A stretch of DNA of 64,000 nt from JAXLWB01 sp046328715 (GCA_046328715.1 JAXLWB010000003.1:274436-338435); one strand, 5' to 3'. Positions 38,874 through 47,070 are shown, counted from the first letter of the stretch. The notes: generated from the letters alone by a model not told the origin. Made by a program: numbers and translations.

Positions 38874-39114
38874 CCCTCTCGTTCGGCTGAGACGTTCGGC
38901 GAGCTCAGTCGAGCCGCTCACGTCGAAGCCAAACGAGGGAGGGGATTGTCACGGGATGGATACAGTGTCGTTTCTGTCCACTAGACGTGACATAACCTAT
39001 TTTTCGTAGGTGCGGTTTGTAACCGCACGTTCTCGGAGTAATCCACATTGTGCGGCTAAAAGCACGCACCTACGAAAACGATTCACTGAACGGCAGTGAG
39101 GGCTAGGGTGGGGT
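38862..39114. repeat. Nested inverted repeat, 253 bp, MITE-like
   Basis: The outer arms ACCCCACCCTAGCCCTC (38862-38878) and its exact complement (39098-39114) enclose inner arms TTTTCGTAGGTGCG (39001-39014) and its exact complement (39065-39078). Inner sequence GTAACCGCACG and TGTGCGGCTAAAAGC is also partly complementary. No ORF lies inside. It begins in the permease gene and ends 20 bases before the next start codon. Confidence 0.75.
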
Positions 39115-39134
39115 TCACTCAAAGGAAGAATCAC

Positions 39135-40823
39135 ATGAAATCTCATTTTCGCAGTTCCGCTTGGCTTGCACTACTGATACTGATCGGCTTGTTGGGCGGG
39201 TGTGCTCCAGTTGCACCCAGTGCCCCCGCAGCAGTACCGGCTTCTGGCGGCCTTAAGATCGTTGCCTCGACCAGTTGGGTAGGTGCTTTGGCTGCTGCCG
39301 CTGGGGCAACCGACATCACAGTCATCGCCCCCAGTAGCGTCCAACATCCGCCGGACTATGATCCAAAACCGTCGGACTTGGTTGCGGTTGCCAATGCCGA
39401 TTATGTGTTGATGGCTGGCTATGAAGGTTTTGCGCAACGCTTGCAGGAAGCAGTCGGCGGCGATCCAAGCAAGGTGATCACCGTGACCACCGAATACTCC
39501 CCACCTGCCATCCATGCCGAGGTGAAACATCTGGGCGAGTTGTTTGGCACAAGTGCCACTGCCGATGCCTTCTTGAGCAAATTCGACAGCGAGTATACCC
39601 GTCTCTCGGACGAAGTGAAGGCGGCGCTGGGTGATCGTAAACCGGTGGTCGTTACCCATCTCTTTATGACACCCTGGGTCTTCTTTGCCGGGCTGGAGCC
39701 AGCCGGCATGTATGGTCCCGCGCCGATGACAGCAGATGAACTGAAGGCTTTAGCAGATAAAAAGCCAGAGTTCATCTTTGAGAATGTACACATGGGGGGC
39801 GGCGAGCCACTAGTTGAGGCCACCGGGGCGAAAAAGATCGACCTGGTCAACTTCCCGGTCAAGGGGCTAGATCTCTTCGAAGTGTTTGAGACGAATACCA
39901 AGACATTACTGGCTGCCTTTGGCGGCGAGGCAGCAGCTTCTGCCAGCAGCTATCCCGTGACGATTGAGAACTGCGGTCGCAAACTCACCTTTGAGAAAGC
40001 GCCTGAACGGGTCGTGAGTTTGTGGCAACCGCAGAATGAGCTTTTGCTGGCGTTAGGCGTACAGAAACATATCGTAGCCTTTGCTGGGATGTATGCCCCG
40101 CTGCCCGACGATCTGGCAGAAGCGGCCAAGGGCATTCCTAGCCTTGGCGAGTCAATGGACTGGCCCTCCAAAGAAGTACTGCTGAGCCAGCAACCTGACC
40201 TGATTATTTCTGAGTTGATGGAAGGCTTTGCCTTTGACCCGGCCCAAGGACGGGCAACCGTGGCAGAACTGGAGGCAGACGGGATTCAGGTTTATTCGGC
40301 CAGCGCCTGTACCATCGCCGATTATCCCAACAAGCGCATCGAAACGGTTTATGGCGATCTGGAAAATCTGGGCAAAATCTTTGGCGTCGCTGATCGGGCA
40401 CAGGCGTTGATCAGTGATATGAAGGCCCGACAGGCGGAGATTGTCGCTAAAGTGGCCGACCTGCCCAAGGTACGTGTCGCTTTTTACAATGGTGGTGAAG
40501 GGCCGCTCAATATCCTCTCTGGTGGTGTTTGGGGCGATACCATCACCCAAGCCAATGGCGAAAATGTCTTCCCGAACGATGTCTTTCAGGTCAGCGTTGA
40601 GGAGTTTGCTGCGGCTCAGCCCGAAGTGATCATCATCGGCACCTATCCGGGGCAGGAAGCAGAGCCTTCGATCGCCTTCTTACAAAAAACTTTTCCGAAT
40701 GTGCCGGCAGTACAAAATAACCGGCTTTACCCCGTGCCGACGGTAGAGACCGAAGCGACGACGCGCATCATCGACGGCTTCGAGAAGATCGCAAAGGCAA
40801 TTCACCCAGACGCCTTTCAATAA
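39135..40823 (+). CDS. Fused binding lipoprotein: ZnuA-like domain plus FecB-like domain
   Basis: The 562-residue lipoprotein (lipobox LLGGC) has two different binding-protein folds. Residues about 30-265 are ZnuA/TroA-like (cluster A-I). The evidence is KIVASTSWVGALAAAAGA, QHPPDYDPKPSDLVAVANAD (the usual HxYEPTPSD site), VVVTHLFMTPWVFFAGLE and FENVHMGGGEP, which supply His ligands. From residue 273 (YPVTIENCGRKLTFEKAPER) to the end it is a FecB/BtuF-like domain (cluster A-II, type 2 opening). AAAGGAAG precedes the ATG. The first domain fits the ZnuCB genes directly upstream; the second fits the FecCD importers nearby. I know of no standard architecture joining these. Confidence 0.87.
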   Translation: MKSHFRSSAWLALLILIGLLGGCAPVAPSAPAAVPASGGLKIVASTSWVGALAAAAGATDITVIAPSSVQHPPDYDPKPSDLVAVANADYVLMAGYEGFAQRLQEAVGGDPSKVITVTTEYSPPAIHAEVKHLGELFGTSATADAFLSKFDSEYTRLSDEVKAALGDRKPVVVTHLFMTPWVFFAGLEPAGMYGPAPMTADELKALADKKPEFIFENVHMGGGEPLVEATGAKKIDLVNFPVKGLDLFEVFETNTKTLLAAFGGEAAASASSYPVTIENCGRKLTFEKAPERVVSLWQPQNELLLALGVQKHIVAFAGMYAPLPDDLAEAAKGIPSLGESMDWPSKEVLLSQQPDLIISELMEGFAFDPAQGRATVAELEADGIQVYSASACTIADYPNKRIETVYGDLENLGKIFGVADRAQALISDMKARQAEIVAKVADLPKVRVAFYNGGEGPLNILSGGVWGDTITQANGENVFPNDVFQVSVEEFAAAQPEVIIIGTYPGQEAEPSIAFLQKTFPNVPAVQNNRLYPVPTVETEATTRIIDGFEKIAKAIHPDAFQ

Positions 40824-40872
40824 TGGCAAGCGGTCTTGAGAACAGCACTCGCTAACGTCGCAGCCAGATTCC

Positions 40873-40904
40873 CGCTGGTCACATTCGTGAGAATGCGACC
40901 AGCG
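40873..40904 (+). terminator. Hairpin after the fused binding protein
   Basis: CGCTGGTCACATTC and GAATGCGACCAGCG pair with one mismatch around a GTGA loop. It lies between the fused binding protein and the DJ-1 gene. Confidence 0.65.
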
Positions 40905-40978
40905 CAAATTAACTGGTTTCATGAACAATATGGACCCGTTCGGCATCGTGATGGCAGAAGGAACCGGGAGCACGAACA

Positions 40979-41623
40979 ATGCAAGTGGCTATCTTACTCT
41001 ATGATCGGTTTACCGCACTTGATGCGGCAGGTCCCTTTGAAGTCTTTGCTAGCCTTTACGGGGCGAAGGTACATTTTATCGCTGAAACGGCCGGGATCTT
41101 TCGAAACGATATTGGTGCGCTCCAAGTGAGGGTCGACCATACACTTGCCGACTTGCCCAATCCAGACATCATTGTTGTGCCTGGTGGTCCCGGTTATCTA
41201 GCGATAATGAAAAACAAACAGGTGCTGACCTGGTTACGCAATGGCCACGCCACATCGCGTTGGACAACCTCAGTCTGTACCGGGGCGTTGATTCTCGGTG
41301 CAGCCGGGTTATTGCGTGGTTTGCAAGCAACGACACATTGGAGAACATCAGCCGACCTTGCCCCGTTGGGCGCGACTTATGTACAAGAACGCTATGTCGC
41401 TCAGGGCAAGATTGTCACCGCTGCAGGCGTTTCAGCCGGGATCGATATGGCGCTCTTTGTCTGTCAACAACTGACTGACTTGCCTACCGTGGCGGCGATT
41501 CAACTTGCCATCGAATACAGACCAGAGCCACCCTTGCCAATGATCACGCCGCCGACCCGTTTAAATGAATTAACCGTGTACGATTGGCGCGTCCTGGAGC
41601 AGCGGCGCGGGCGATCATCCTAA
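40979..41623 (+). CDS. DJ-1/PfpI family protein, isonitrile-hydratase-like
   Basis: The 214-residue protein has the DJ-1/PfpI fold. The opening is LLYDRFTALDAAGPFEVFA, the nucleophile elbow TTSVCTGALILGAAGLL places Cys100, and THWR plus VTAAGVSAGIDMALF follow. The combination of FTALDAxGPxEVF, SVCTGA and AIQLxxEY matches isonitrile hydratase InhA of Pseudomonas and related amidase-like DJ-1 proteins (from memory). InhA hydrates isonitriles to N-formamides. A second copy fused to an HMA domain lies at 44899. There is no C-terminal AraC domain. Substrate is inferred from family resemblance only. Confidence 0.8.
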   Translation: MQVAILLYDRFTALDAAGPFEVFASLYGAKVHFIAETAGIFRNDIGALQVRVDHTLADLPNPDIIVVPGGPGYLAIMKNKQVLTWLRNGHATSRWTTSVCTGALILGAAGLLRGLQATTHWRTSADLAPLGATYVQERYVAQGKIVTAAGVSAGIDMALFVCQQLTDLPTVAAIQLAIEYRPEPPLPMITPPTRLNELTVYDWRVLEQRRGRSS

Positions 41624-41650
41624 TACAGATTGAGATAACGAGGTGAAGAA

Positions 41651-42151
41651 TTGGCTGAATCACAACTTACACAAATCTACAATTTCCTCCCTATAAACGA
41701 ACGCTGGGCTACGGCCGGGCAGCCAACCGCCGCCCAGTTTGTCGCCATTCAGCAAGCAGGCTACGAAGTGGTAATCAACCTGGCCATGCCCGATTCGCCG
41801 AATGCATTGGCAGGTGAAGAGCAGTTGGTGGAAGCGCTCAACATGGCGTACTGCTTGATCCCTGTCGTCTGGGAAGCACCAACTGAAGCAAAGCTAAAGC
41901 AGTTCTTTCGCATGATGGATGCACATGAAGGCAAAAAGCGCTTTGTGCACTGTATTGCCAACATGCGCGTCTCGGCCTTTAGCTTTCTCTATCGGGTGAT
42001 TCGGCTTGGCGTTCCGATTGAGCAGGCGGAACGGGAACTTTTTCAGATCTGGCATCCCAATCCGATCTGGCAGAGTTTTATTAATAGCGAGCTAGAAAAA
42101 CGAAATATACCAGGGATTGATTTCAATGCGAGTAAGGAAGCACAGATATGA
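41651..42151 (+). CDS. Protein-tyrosine-phosphatase-family protein
   Basis: The 166-residue protein resembles the small bacterial dual-specificity-phosphatase-like proteins of the FINERWATAGQP type. The start is FLPINERWATAGQPTAAQF, the middle is YEVVINLAMPD, and the active-site loop is FVHCIANMRVSAF. This family has HCxxNxRVSA rather than the classical HCx5R loop. Phosphatase activity is therefore likely but not certain. TTG at 41651 is supported by GAGGTG six bases upstream. Its stop codon overlaps the next start by four bases (ATGA). Confidence 0.78.
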   Translation: MAESQLTQIYNFLPINERWATAGQPTAAQFVAIQQAGYEVVINLAMPDSPNALAGEEQLVEALNMAYCLIPVVWEAPTEAKLKQFFRMMDAHEGKKRFVHCIANMRVSAFSFLYRVIRLGVPIEQAERELFQIWHPNPIWQSFINSELEKRNIPGIDFNASKEAQI

Positions 42152-43083
42152 CCTATTCACTTCGCCATAGCGGAGCAACCGTTTACGTTGTCCTTTTACT
42201 GATTCTGGCTGGTTTTGGCGTCGACGCTGCTGCCAATAGTGCGACGTTAATCCCTGCGGCATTACCCTTTGCACTCATCTTGATTCTTGGTTTGCGCTTG
42301 ATCGGAGCAAAAGGAGAACAGATTGCTTGGGCAACATTTACCGTTTGGTTGGGCAGCACCTATCTGCAAACCAACAGTCCACTAGAGTATGGTTTGCTTT
42401 TGCTCTACGTCATTCTGGCCGTGTTGGGTATCTTCAATTCGCCCTACCTGTTGGCGGCGGCTTGGCTCTTCCATCCGGTCTGGGATTTTCTACCGCGTGA
42501 CCTGCCGCCGCAACTCGTCGATCTGCCCACGGCTTGTATCCTGTTCGATATTCCAATCGGACTTTATCTGCTTTGGGGAACACGAACAGCGCGTTTTCAG
42601 CCCTTTGTGGATCAGTCAGATGCAGCGTGGTTGAGAAATTCTGCCAAGACCCTCTATGTCGTGATCGTGATCGCCTGCTTTTCCTATGCCATCGTTGCAG
42701 CAGCGCAAGCCGGTGCATTGCTCTGGCTTGCAGTGCCGCTGGCACTGCTACTGATCGCAGCGCTGTACTTTCTAGGGTCAACACCTGAACTATTAGCCTG
42801 GGCAGCCGTGACCGGTTGGGTTGGGATGACCTACGCCCATACTGGCGGCATGAGCGAAGCGCTGCTCTTTTTTGCGTTTGTTGCGCTCTCGGCGCTCGGC
42901 ACCTTTCGTTCGCCCTGGTATCTAGCCCTGGCCTGGTTGCTCTTTATCCCGTGGAACTTTGTACCACACAACATCCCGCCATCGTTTACCAACTTTTCCC
43001 TTGCTTACTCACTCTTCAACCTGCCAGTGACGCTCTATTTAGGGTGGGGAGCCAAAACGAAACGTTGGTTGCCATTTATCTAG
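42148..43083 (+). CDS. Polytopic membrane protein with internal duplication
   Basis: The 311-residue protein has about ten membrane helices in two homologous halves. Each half ends with a similar element: AAAWLFHPVWDFLPRDLPP then FDIPIGLYLLWGTR in the first, and ALAWLLFIPWNFVPHNIPP then FNLPVTLYLGWGAK in the second. No transporter signature is evident. It is translationally coupled to the phosphatase-like gene and lies between metal-chelate genes. I cannot name the family, although the AWxxHPxWDxxP element recalls some DUF membrane proteins. Confidence 0.7.
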   Translation: MTYSLRHSGATVYVVLLLILAGFGVDAAANSATLIPAALPFALILILGLRLIGAKGEQIAWATFTVWLGSTYLQTNSPLEYGLLLLYVILAVLGIFNSPYLLAAAWLFHPVWDFLPRDLPPQLVDLPTACILFDIPIGLYLLWGTRTARFQPFVDQSDAAWLRNSAKTLYVVIVIACFSYAIVAAAQAGALLWLAVPLALLLIAALYFLGSTPELLAWAAVTGWVGMTYAHTGGMSEALLFFAFVALSALGTFRSPWYLALAWLLFIPWNFVPHNIPPSFTNFSLAYSLFNLPVTLYLGWGAKTKRWLPFI

Positions 43084-43118
43084 TTTCACAATTCCATCAA
43101 ACACGTCTAGGAGATTGT

Positions 43119-44142
43119 ATGTTAGAACAACGCTGTACAACGCTACGTTGGTTGACTGTCTTATTTGTGGTGGCGCTGGTGTTCGCTGCTTGTGCGCCGA
43201 TTGCACCAGCAACGCCCACCACTGCAAACAGTGAGAGCAGTACAACCGGCAATCTCGCCGGCTTTCCTCTCACAATTGAAAACTGTGGGCGTACGCTCAC
43301 GATCAGCAAGCCACCGGAACGAGTACTGACGACCTGGCAAGCGCCGCCTGAACTGCTCGTAAAACTCGGCCTGGGCGACAAAATTGTTGGCACAGAAAAT
43401 GCGCTGCAATTTCCACCGCCAGCAGATATAGCCGAGGCTTATGCCAAGGTGCCTGTTTTGGCCAAACAGGCCGCGTCCAAAGAAGCGATCATCGCCGCCA
43501 AGCCAGACTTTATTATTTCCTCGTTCCTGGCCTGGGACTTTGACCCTAAAGCAGATCGACCTACGTTGGATGAACTGAGCGCTCTGGGAGTCCAGGTTTT
43601 CGGGTTGCGCGACAACTGTACTGCCGATAGCCATGTCACGTCGGTTGAAATGTACGAAGACATGATCACCATCGGGCGCATCTTTGGCGTGGAAGAGCGG
43701 GCACAGACATTGGTCGATCAGATGAAGGCACAGATCGCCGACGTAGAAAAGAAAGTGGCTGGCAAGACCGTGGTCAAAGTCTTTTTTGATGCAGGCGGCG
43801 AAGGCCCCGTTGGTACGGCAGGCGCCGGTTTGCAAAATGAGCAGATCAACATCGCAGGTGGGGTCAATGTCTTTGCCGACCATGCCAACTACTACGAAGA
43901 GGTCAGCCTGGAGGAAGTGGCAGCCCGACAGCCAGAAATCTTTGTGGTTGACACCTGGGATGACCCGACCTACATCAATGGCCGCTCGGAATGGCTGATC
44001 AAGACCTTCAGCGAAACACCAGTCAAGCAAAGACAAACGCTTTGTCGAAATCCCAGGCATCTACATCTACTATGGCGGCATTCGTTATGCCGACGGCATT
44101 GAAAAGATGGCGAAAGCCTTTCATCCGGAAGTATTTAATTAA
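43119..44142 (+). pseudogene. FecB-like binding lipoprotein, type 2, with C-terminal frameshift
   Basis: The gene encodes a lipoprotein (signal and lipobox near VFAAC) whose domain opens FPLTIENCGRTLTISKPPER, the type 2 form shared with 39135 (second half), 53467 and 57642 (second half). KEAIIAAKPDFIISSF, LGVQVFGLRDNC and GEGPVGTAGAGL follow. One base too many near 44,031 shifts the frame about 37 codons from the end. In the corrected frame RFVEIPGIYIYYGGIRYADG leads to FHPEVFN and TAA at 44,140-44,142, the same FHPE(A/V)F(Q/N) ending as its paralogs. AGGAG precedes the ATG. Confidence 0.82.
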
Positions 44143-44305
44143 TGATCTAGCAAAGCTGTGCCGCAAATGTTCGGCTGAGGCTCATAAGGACAGAAATCAA
44201 AGTACACGATAGGCTTTAGCAATTTGCTCTGATTGTACTAATTTTGCGACTATCAGACTTTAGTACCTTTATCACAAAATCCTTGAACAAACCTCAAGAA
44301 AAATT

Positions 44306-44377
44306 TCTCGCAAAGGCGCACCCAGAGGGTACCCGGCCCGCAGGGGTTTCCATTGCGCTCTCTGCGCCTTTGCGAGA
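44306..44377. terminator. Hairpin with 15-base perfect arms
   Basis: TCTCGCAAAGGCGCA (44306-44320) and TGCGCCTTTGCGAGA (44363-44377) can pair around a 42-base loop. It lies between the binding protein and the YtkA-like gene, 40 bases upstream of the latter's start codon, so it could be a terminator or a regulatory leader. Confidence 0.6.
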
Positions 44378-44417
44378 GACTTTGGGTTTTGGCTTGTCTA
44401 GGTTAGGAGAGATACAC

Positions 44418-44858
44418 ATGACTTACCGTAAACGCGGATATAAGTTTTCGATGTTTGCTCTGCTATTTACATTGCTGCTGGTTTTGGTTGGGTGTAGCAA
44501 GCAAAGTGATGCACAGGACAATCCGCTCTATCTGAAAATTAAGCTAATCGCGCCCCCAGTTGCGACAGATAAGCCTTATCAAATCGTACAATTGACCGAC
44601 AGCGCCGGGCAACCTGTCACAGATGCTACAGTCAACCTGGAAGGGAATATGACTCATGCTGGTATGGCACCCGTGATAGGGGATAGTGTCACGGATGAGG
44701 GAGATGGTAAAGCGGATGGGCACTATCAGGCACCGATCCAATTGGATATGCTTGGTGATTGGGTAGTTACAGTCGTTGTGAATACAAAGGATGGCACAAC
44801 GATCAACCAGGATATACCAGTACAGGTGAACGAACAAGGCATCAAAATCAGCCAGTAA
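44418..44858 (+). CDS. YtkA/FixH-like lipoprotein
   Basis: The 146-residue protein has a lipoprotein signal (LLLVLVGC) and one beta-sandwich domain. The domain has LTDSAGQPVTDATVNLEG, then NMTHAGMAPV and GHYQAPIQLDMLGDWVVTV, the pattern of the YtkA-like family found near copper and cytochrome-oxidase assembly genes. The NMTHAGM segment offers Met and His ligands. TTAGGAG precedes the ATG at 44418; the longer frame from 44244 includes repeat DNA. It sits directly before the HMA-DJ-1 fusion, which supports a metal-related role. Confidence 0.8.
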   Translation: MTYRKRGYKFSMFALLFTLLLVLVGCSKQSDAQDNPLYLKIKLIAPPVATDKPYQIVQLTDSAGQPVTDATVNLEGNMTHAGMAPVIGDSVTDEGDGKADGHYQAPIQLDMLGDWVVTVVVNTKDGTTINQDIPVQVNEQGIKISQ

Positions 44859-44898
44859 TTCATGCAGAGGACCGTATCAATAAGACGAGGAACGTATT

Positions 44899-45765
44899 AT
44901 GCCAAATAAAACTGTCCTGGCACCCGCCATGCATTGTGAGCAGTGCAAAGCCAGGATCGAAAGCGAAATTGCCAAACTGCCCGGCGTCGATGGGGTCTAT
45001 GCCGATCTCGCCAGCAAAAGCGTGCATGTCTCATGGAATGCCCCGCAAGCGTGGCCCACCATCGCCGATCGCTTAAGCGAACTAGGCTACCCGCCGCAGC
45101 CGCTCCATGAGATCAAGCGTCATGTGGCGATTGTACTTTACGATGGCTTCACTGCGCTTGATGCCGTTGGCCCCTACGAAGTGCTGGTCAGCCTGCCCGA
45201 TACCCAGGTCCATTTCATCGCCGATCAGCATGGCACGGTCTGGACCGATACCGGACAGTTGGGGCTAGTTGCCACCGCTACCTGGGACGAGCTGCCTAAC
45301 CCACAGATCATCCTGATCCCTGGCGGGTCGGGCACGATGAAGGCGGCCCAAAACCAGGCTCTCCTCACCTGGTTGAAAGGCGCACACGCAACTTCCGAGT
45401 GGACAACGTCGGTCTGTACTGGGGCCTTTGTACTAGGGGCTATCGGTATTTTGCAAGGGTTGGACGTGACCACGCACTGGGGATCGCGTGACTATATCCA
45501 ACAGTACTGTGGCGCAAACTACGTGGCACAGCGCTTTATCCAACAGGGAAAAATCATCACTGCGGCGGGCGTCTCTGCCGGGATCGATATGGCGCTCTTC
45601 CTGGCCGAAAAGTTGAGCAATACGCAGACGGCGCAGGCTATTCAACTTGCCTGTGAATATGACCCGCATCCCCCTTTACATGCCGGCGACTGGACCGAGG
45701 CGAATGTCGAACTGGTCGAAGAAGCCAATCGGGTGGTGATGAGCTATCGCACGAATCCGGCTTGA
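44899..45765 (+). CDS. HMA (heavy-metal-associated) domain fused to DJ-1/PfpI domain
   Basis: The 288-residue protein joins two recognisable domains. Residues 1-70 are an HMA domain with the metal motif MHCEQC (11-16), then IAKLPGVDGVYADLASKSVHV. This is the fold of CopZ and of the N-terminal domains of copper P-type ATPases, which bind Cu(I) or another soft ion through the two Cys. From residue about 76 it is DJ-1/PfpI: VLYDGFTALDAVGPYEVL, the nucleophile SVCTGAF with Cys173, THWG and AGVSAGIDMALF. It resembles isonitrile hydratase as the protein at 40979 does. GAGGAA precedes the ATG. No signal peptide, so it acts in the cytoplasm, after import. The domain calls are firm; function is inference. 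Confidence 0.9.
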   Translation: MPNKTVLAPAMHCEQCKARIESEIAKLPGVDGVYADLASKSVHVSWNAPQAWPTIADRLSELGYPPQPLHEIKRHVAIVLYDGFTALDAVGPYEVLVSLPDTQVHFIADQHGTVWTDTGQLGLVATATWDELPNPQIILIPGGSGTMKAAQNQALLTWLKGAHATSEWTTSVCTGAFVLGAIGILQGLDVTTHWGSRDYIQQYCGANYVAQRFIQQGKIITAAGVSAGIDMALFLAEKLSNTQTAQAIQLACEYDPHPPLHAGDWTEANVELVEEANRVVMSYRTNPA

Positions 45766-45797
45766 GAAGCACCATACAATCTCCAAATGCAATTGCT

Positions 45798-45840
45798 TTG
45801 AAACCAGAAGTTTTGGCTGTCCGAAAACTTCTAGTTTCAA
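45798..45840. terminator. Hairpin after the HMA-DJ-1 gene
   Basis: TTGAAACCAGAAGTTTT (45798-45814) pairs with AAAACTTCTAGTTTCAA (45824-45840) with one G-U type mismatch and a 9-base loop. It lies 33 bases after the stop codon. Confidence 0.7.
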
Positions 45841-45870
45841 GCAGAGCAAACCAGAGGAGACAAACAGACG

Positions 45871-45969
45871 ATGCAAAGATCTTCACGCTTTTTCATAATT
45901 TCCGTGGTAATTGTTGCCTTGCTGGCAGCCTGTGTGTCGGCGCAGACGATACTGGCGTTATTTCAGTAG
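45871..45969 (+). CDS. 32-residue lipoprotein leader, possible remnant of a binding protein
   Basis: An ATG with a good ribosome site (AGAGGAGA, ten bases upstream) opens a 32-codon frame: a basic start (MQRSSR), a hydrophobic stretch (FFIISVVIVALL), the lipobox LAAC and then only 13 residues before TAG. This is exactly the leader of the island's binding lipoproteins with the body missing. It directly precedes an intact FecCD permease, where a binding protein is expected. It may be the scar of a deletion, or a genuine micro-lipoprotein. Confidence 0.6.
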   Translation: MQRSSRFFIISVVIVALLAACVSAQTILALFQ

Positions 45970-45993
45970 GGTTCATAGGATTTTGGTTAAACG

Positions 45994-47070
45994 ATGACTA
46001 CCATACCCGTAGATTCTCTCGTGGCAGCGAATGCGAGCGCAAAATCACGCAAGGCTGCGCTATTTTGGACATTACAAATAGGACTGCTGATTGCCCTGGT
46101 ACTTGCCATTCTCTTTGCCGTGAGCATTGGCGCGGTGAAGATTCCCTTGGCGGTGACGACACAGGTGATCAGCAGCCACCTGTTGCCGGGCTGGGTGGCA
46201 CCGGTGGCCGACCCGACGCAGGATCAGATCATCTGGGTCTTCCGTTTGCCGCGCGTGCTGCTGGCGGTGGTTGTCGGTGCCGCACTGGCGGTGAGCGGCA
46301 CGGCGTTGCAGGCGATGACGCGCAACCCACTCTCCGATCCCTATATCTTTGGTGTTTCGTCGGGGGCGTCGGTCGGTGCCGTGCTGGTGATCACGCTGGG
46401 ATCGGCTGTGGTGGGCGGCATCTCGCTCTCGATGGCGGCCTTTGTGGGTGCGCTCTTATCAATGATTTTGGTCTATCTGCTGGCGCAACAGAGTGGACGG
46501 GCATCACCGATGCGCCTCATATTGGCCGGGGTGGCGCTTGGCTATGTGCTCTCGGCGGTGACAAGTTATCTGGTCTTGCGCAGTGCGACACCAGGCGGCG
46601 GCGCAGCAGCCGTGCTGACCTGGCTGGCGGGCAGTTTGGGCGGCGCCAAGTGGGAATATCTTGGCCTGCCCAGCGCCGTGGTAGTGTTGACGACCATTCT
46701 CTTGCTGGCGCAGGCGCGCCCACTCAACGCACTGCTGGCCGGTGACGAAACGGCCACCGGGCTGGGCGTCAATGTCGAGCGTTTTCGCCAGCAACTTTTT
46801 GTGGTTACGTCGCTGCTGGTCGGCGTGGTGGTAGCAGTGAGTGGGGCGATTGGCTTTGTCGGCTTGATGATCCCCCATCTGGTGCGCATGGTCGTCGGGT
46901 CGGATCACCGGCGGGTGTTATCCACGGTGGCGCTGCTCGGTGGCGTCTACCTGGTGCTGGTCGATCTGGTCGGGCGCACGATCATGGCCCCGCAAGAGTT
47001 GCCGGTGGGGATTGTGACGGCGGCGCTGGGTGGGCCGTTTTTTCTGTGGCTGTTGCGGCGGCGCGGGTGA
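45994..47070 (+). CDS. FecCD-family metallophore permease
   Basis: The 358-residue protein has the ten-helix FecCD pattern: FRLPRVLLAVVVGAALAVSG, then QAMTRNPLSDPYIFGVSSGA, LNALLAGDETATGLGV, SGAIGFVGLMIPHLVRMVVG and PVGIVTAALGGPFFLWLLRR. It is intact, unlike the copy at 35533. Upstream is the truncated lipoprotein leader, downstream a truncated ATPase, so it now lacks dedicated partners and may borrow them from paralogous cassettes. The substrate class is Fe-siderophore, haem or cobalamin. Confidence 0.92.
   Translation: MTTIPVDSLVAANASAKSRKAALFWTLQIGLLIALVLAILFAVSIGAVKIPLAVTTQVISSHLLPGWVAPVADPTQDQIIWVFRLPRVLLAVVVGAALAVSGTALQAMTRNPLSDPYIFGVSSGASVGAVLVITLGSAVVGGISLSMAAFVGALLSMILVYLLAQQSGRASPMRLILAGVALGYVLSAVTSYLVLRSATPGGGAAAVLTWLAGSLGGAKWEYLGLPSAVVVLTTILLLAQARPLNALLAGDETATGLGVNVERFRQQLFVVTSLLVGVVVAVSGAIGFVGLMIPHLVRMVVGSDHRRVLSTVALLGGVYLVLVDLVGRTIMAPQELPVGIVTAALGGPFFLWLLRRRG

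Noticed and set aside
38874..39134. Cobalamin or other riboswitch upstream of the binding-protein genes
   Set aside because: No B12-box or comparable conserved core was found here or in the other long leaders; the structure is explained by nested inverted repeats.
41651..42151. Defective phosphatase because the loop is HCxxxxR instead of HCx5R
   Set aside because: The HCxxNxRVSA form is normal for this small phosphatase-like family, so it is not a lesion.
43161..44060. Minus-strand 299-codon ORF
   Set aside because: Antisense shadow of the type 2 binding protein; no recognisable motif.
45762..46745. Plus-strand 327-codon ORF overlapping the FecCD permease
   Set aside because: It is a second frame of the permease gene, rich in Gly/Arg/Cys as such shadows are; the permease frame has clear family motifs.
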